A DNA stretch of 64,000 nt from JALSRK01 sp964461995 (lineage in GTDB: Bacteria; Acidobacteriota; Terriglobia; Bryobacterales; Bryobacteraceae): NCBI GenBank assembly GCA_964461995.1, contig CAYWXL010000015.1:21450-85449 (forward strand). The letters run 5' to 3'. Every line of letters starts with the position of its first letter. Position 1 is the first letter of the stretch. Both the position numbers and the translations under genes were made by a program. This document shows positions 62,871 to 64,000 of this stretch, piece after piece. The notes beneath the pieces are model-generated. The model saw only the letters and a program-made list of their open reading frames with translations, made no database searches and was not told where the DNA came from.

Positions 62871-64000
62871 TCATCGGCACTCAAAGATGATCGCCCGGTT
62901 GCGGACTACAGCCCCGGGCCGCGCGCGGATCGTGTAATGCTGTTCGCCACCGGTTGGGTCGAGCTGGGCCGTGTAGTGCTTCGTCCTGCCGTTCTCGTCC
63001 CAAACATGCGTCACCAAGAGCTTACCGGAGACGCGCCGGTCCGTCGAAATGGCGGCGAGGCGTATGTCGTCGAGCGCCATGCCGTCGAATCGGTACCGCA
63101 CGTAAACCTTGCGGGTGCCTTGCGGCAGGCCCTTCACTTCACGGTCCACTTCGGGCCACCGTAGCAGCCGGTCCACGGGCTCGCCGTCTAGCCAGCGCGG
63201 ATCCCGCCGGTACTGCCAAAGCCTCCTGTACCCGCCGTCCGCTTCGGCGGACCATTCGATCGAGGCTTGCGGCGTCCGCCCGGCTGGGTTGGGGTCGATG
63301 GCGGTCTTGCGAACCTCTGCCGTCAGCTTGTCCGGCGCCAGCCCGCCTTCAATCTCGAGGAACCGCCCGCCGGCGTAAAAGCCGCTCATTTCGCCGCCGT
63401 CGGGAAGCGACACCTCGAAAACCAGCTCCGCCGGCCCTTTCTCCGCCGGAATCAGCATCCCCTGGCCGTCTTCTAGCACGTAACGGACGCCGCTCGTTCG
63501 GGCGGCGAAGAGTTTCCACCTGGAGAGGTCGATCGGCGCCTCGTACCGCAGCCGCGGCCGCGCCGGTCGGTAGACAAACTCGTTCAACCCGGGTTCGACA
63601 ACCGGCAGCGTTCGCGGGTTCAATTGAAAACGAGTGATGATGCGCAGGTCGCGGACGGTCTCGCCCAGGGAGACGCCGCCCACGGCCGACAAGCGCAACA
63701 AGTACTGGTAGGCGCCGGAGACGGCGGTGAGCCTGCCATGGGGGCTCCAGACGATTGTCTTCGGCTCCGCCCGCCAGGAGCCGGTGAACGGCGCCGCCAT
63801 CGTCCCGGCATTCACCCAGGTGTGGCCGCCGTCCGTAGAAGTGTCCAGAGTCCACGTAGCTCCCGGCTTCGACAGCGCCCCGGTGACGATGAACTGCGCT
63901 CCAAGGATCACATAAGGGCTAGCCACCTCGAAGACCGCGCTTTCGCCTGCCCCCGCGACGCTCGGCCGGTACTCGATCCGGCCGGTGGCCCATCGGCGCC
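62871..64000 (-). CDS. Secreted protein with Asp-box (BNR-like) region, 5' end outside window
   Basis: At least 376 residues, open to the right edge of the window. The visible N-terminal part holds an Asp-box (LDTSTDGGHTWVN), as in sialidases and photosystem-assembly-like propellers, then beta-rich modules (IEWSAEADGGYRRLWQYRRDP, KVYVRYRFDGMALDDIRLAA) and ends AIIFECR. It may be a sugar-binding or hydrolase-associated protein. Without the start no family call is safe. It is convergent with the MttB-like gene (27 bp). Confidence 0.75.
   Translation of the reverse strand, partial: RRWATGRIEYRPSVAGAGESAVFEVASPYVILGAQFIVTGALSKPGATWTLDTSTDGGHTWVNAGTMAAPFTGSWRAEPKTIVWSPHGRLTAVSGAYQYLLRLSAVGGVSLGETVRDLRIITRFQLNPRTLPVVEPGLNEFVYRPARPRLRYEAPIDLSRWKLFAARTSGVRYVLEDGQGMLIPAEKGPAELVFEVSLPDGGEMSGFYAGGRFLEIEGGLAPDKLTAEVRKTAIDPNPAGRTPQASIEWSAEADGGYRRLWQYRRDPRWLDGEPVDRLLRWPEVDREVKGLPQGTRKVYVRYRFDGMALDDIRLAAISTDRRVSGKLLVTHVWDENGRTKHYTAQLDPTGGEQHYTIRARPGAVVRNRAIIFECR

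Overview
The window is a GC-rich bacterial chromosome segment with tightly packed genes on both strands and no rRNA, tRNA, CRISPR or insertion sequence that I could see. The gene content points to an Acidobacteriota member of the Solibacter/Bryobacter type. The clues are a TIGR03437-type secreted protein, an ECF sigma factor overlapping a transmembrane Ser/Thr kinase, a TonB receptor with an N-terminal carboxypeptidase-regulatory domain, and many secreted hydrolases. This assignment is inferred from families; no marker gene was compared.

Left part (1-17.8 kb): a truncated sulfatase, msrP and a GH95 fucosidase suggest use of sulfated, fucose-containing glycans. They are followed by ubiX-pheA. 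At 5.4-8.7 kb lies an unusual module: a CI/LexA-like XRE regulator, a near-perfect palindrome repeated in degenerate form, a 57-aa secreted Cys/Gly-rich peptide, a seven-TM protein and a one-TM protein, several with near-consensus promoters. Next come DUF547 and SprT-like genes, fabH, the sigma/kinase pair, a gene-poor gap of about 0.7 kb, RNase J and a GlcD-type flavoprotein.

Middle (17.8-46 kb): a TIGR03437/TonB receptor/beta-helix operon sits just downstream of phoR-phoB and is preceded by three 11-bp-spaced GTGAA repeats resembling a PHO box. A second PHO-box-like array controls nptA, which has a phoU-like gene downstream (43.8-45.8 kb). Together these suggest a phosphate-acquisition regulon. 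Between them are nadD, MscS, a secreted ADP-ribosylglycohydrolase-like lipoprotein, PspC and DUF192 proteins, an aldo/keto reductase, a Cu/Zn-SOD-like protein, a secreted PPC-domain protein, two OmpA proteins, MtaB and a TPR protein.

Right part (46-64 kb): trpEG and aroF form an aromatic amino-acid cluster. Between them is the clearest regulatory device of the window: a 16-codon leader peptide with seven aromatic codons (3 Tyr, 3 Phe, 1 Trp), mutually exclusive hairpins and a Rho-independent terminator just upstream of aroF. After that come an SDR-TctCBA uptake operon, an S9 peptidase, metH, an MttB-like corrinoid methyltransferase without an in-frame amber codon, and a truncated Asp-box protein.

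Many genes have a -10-like hexamer only 6-10 nt before the start codon and no Shine-Dalgarno sequence, which suggests frequent leaderless transcripts.
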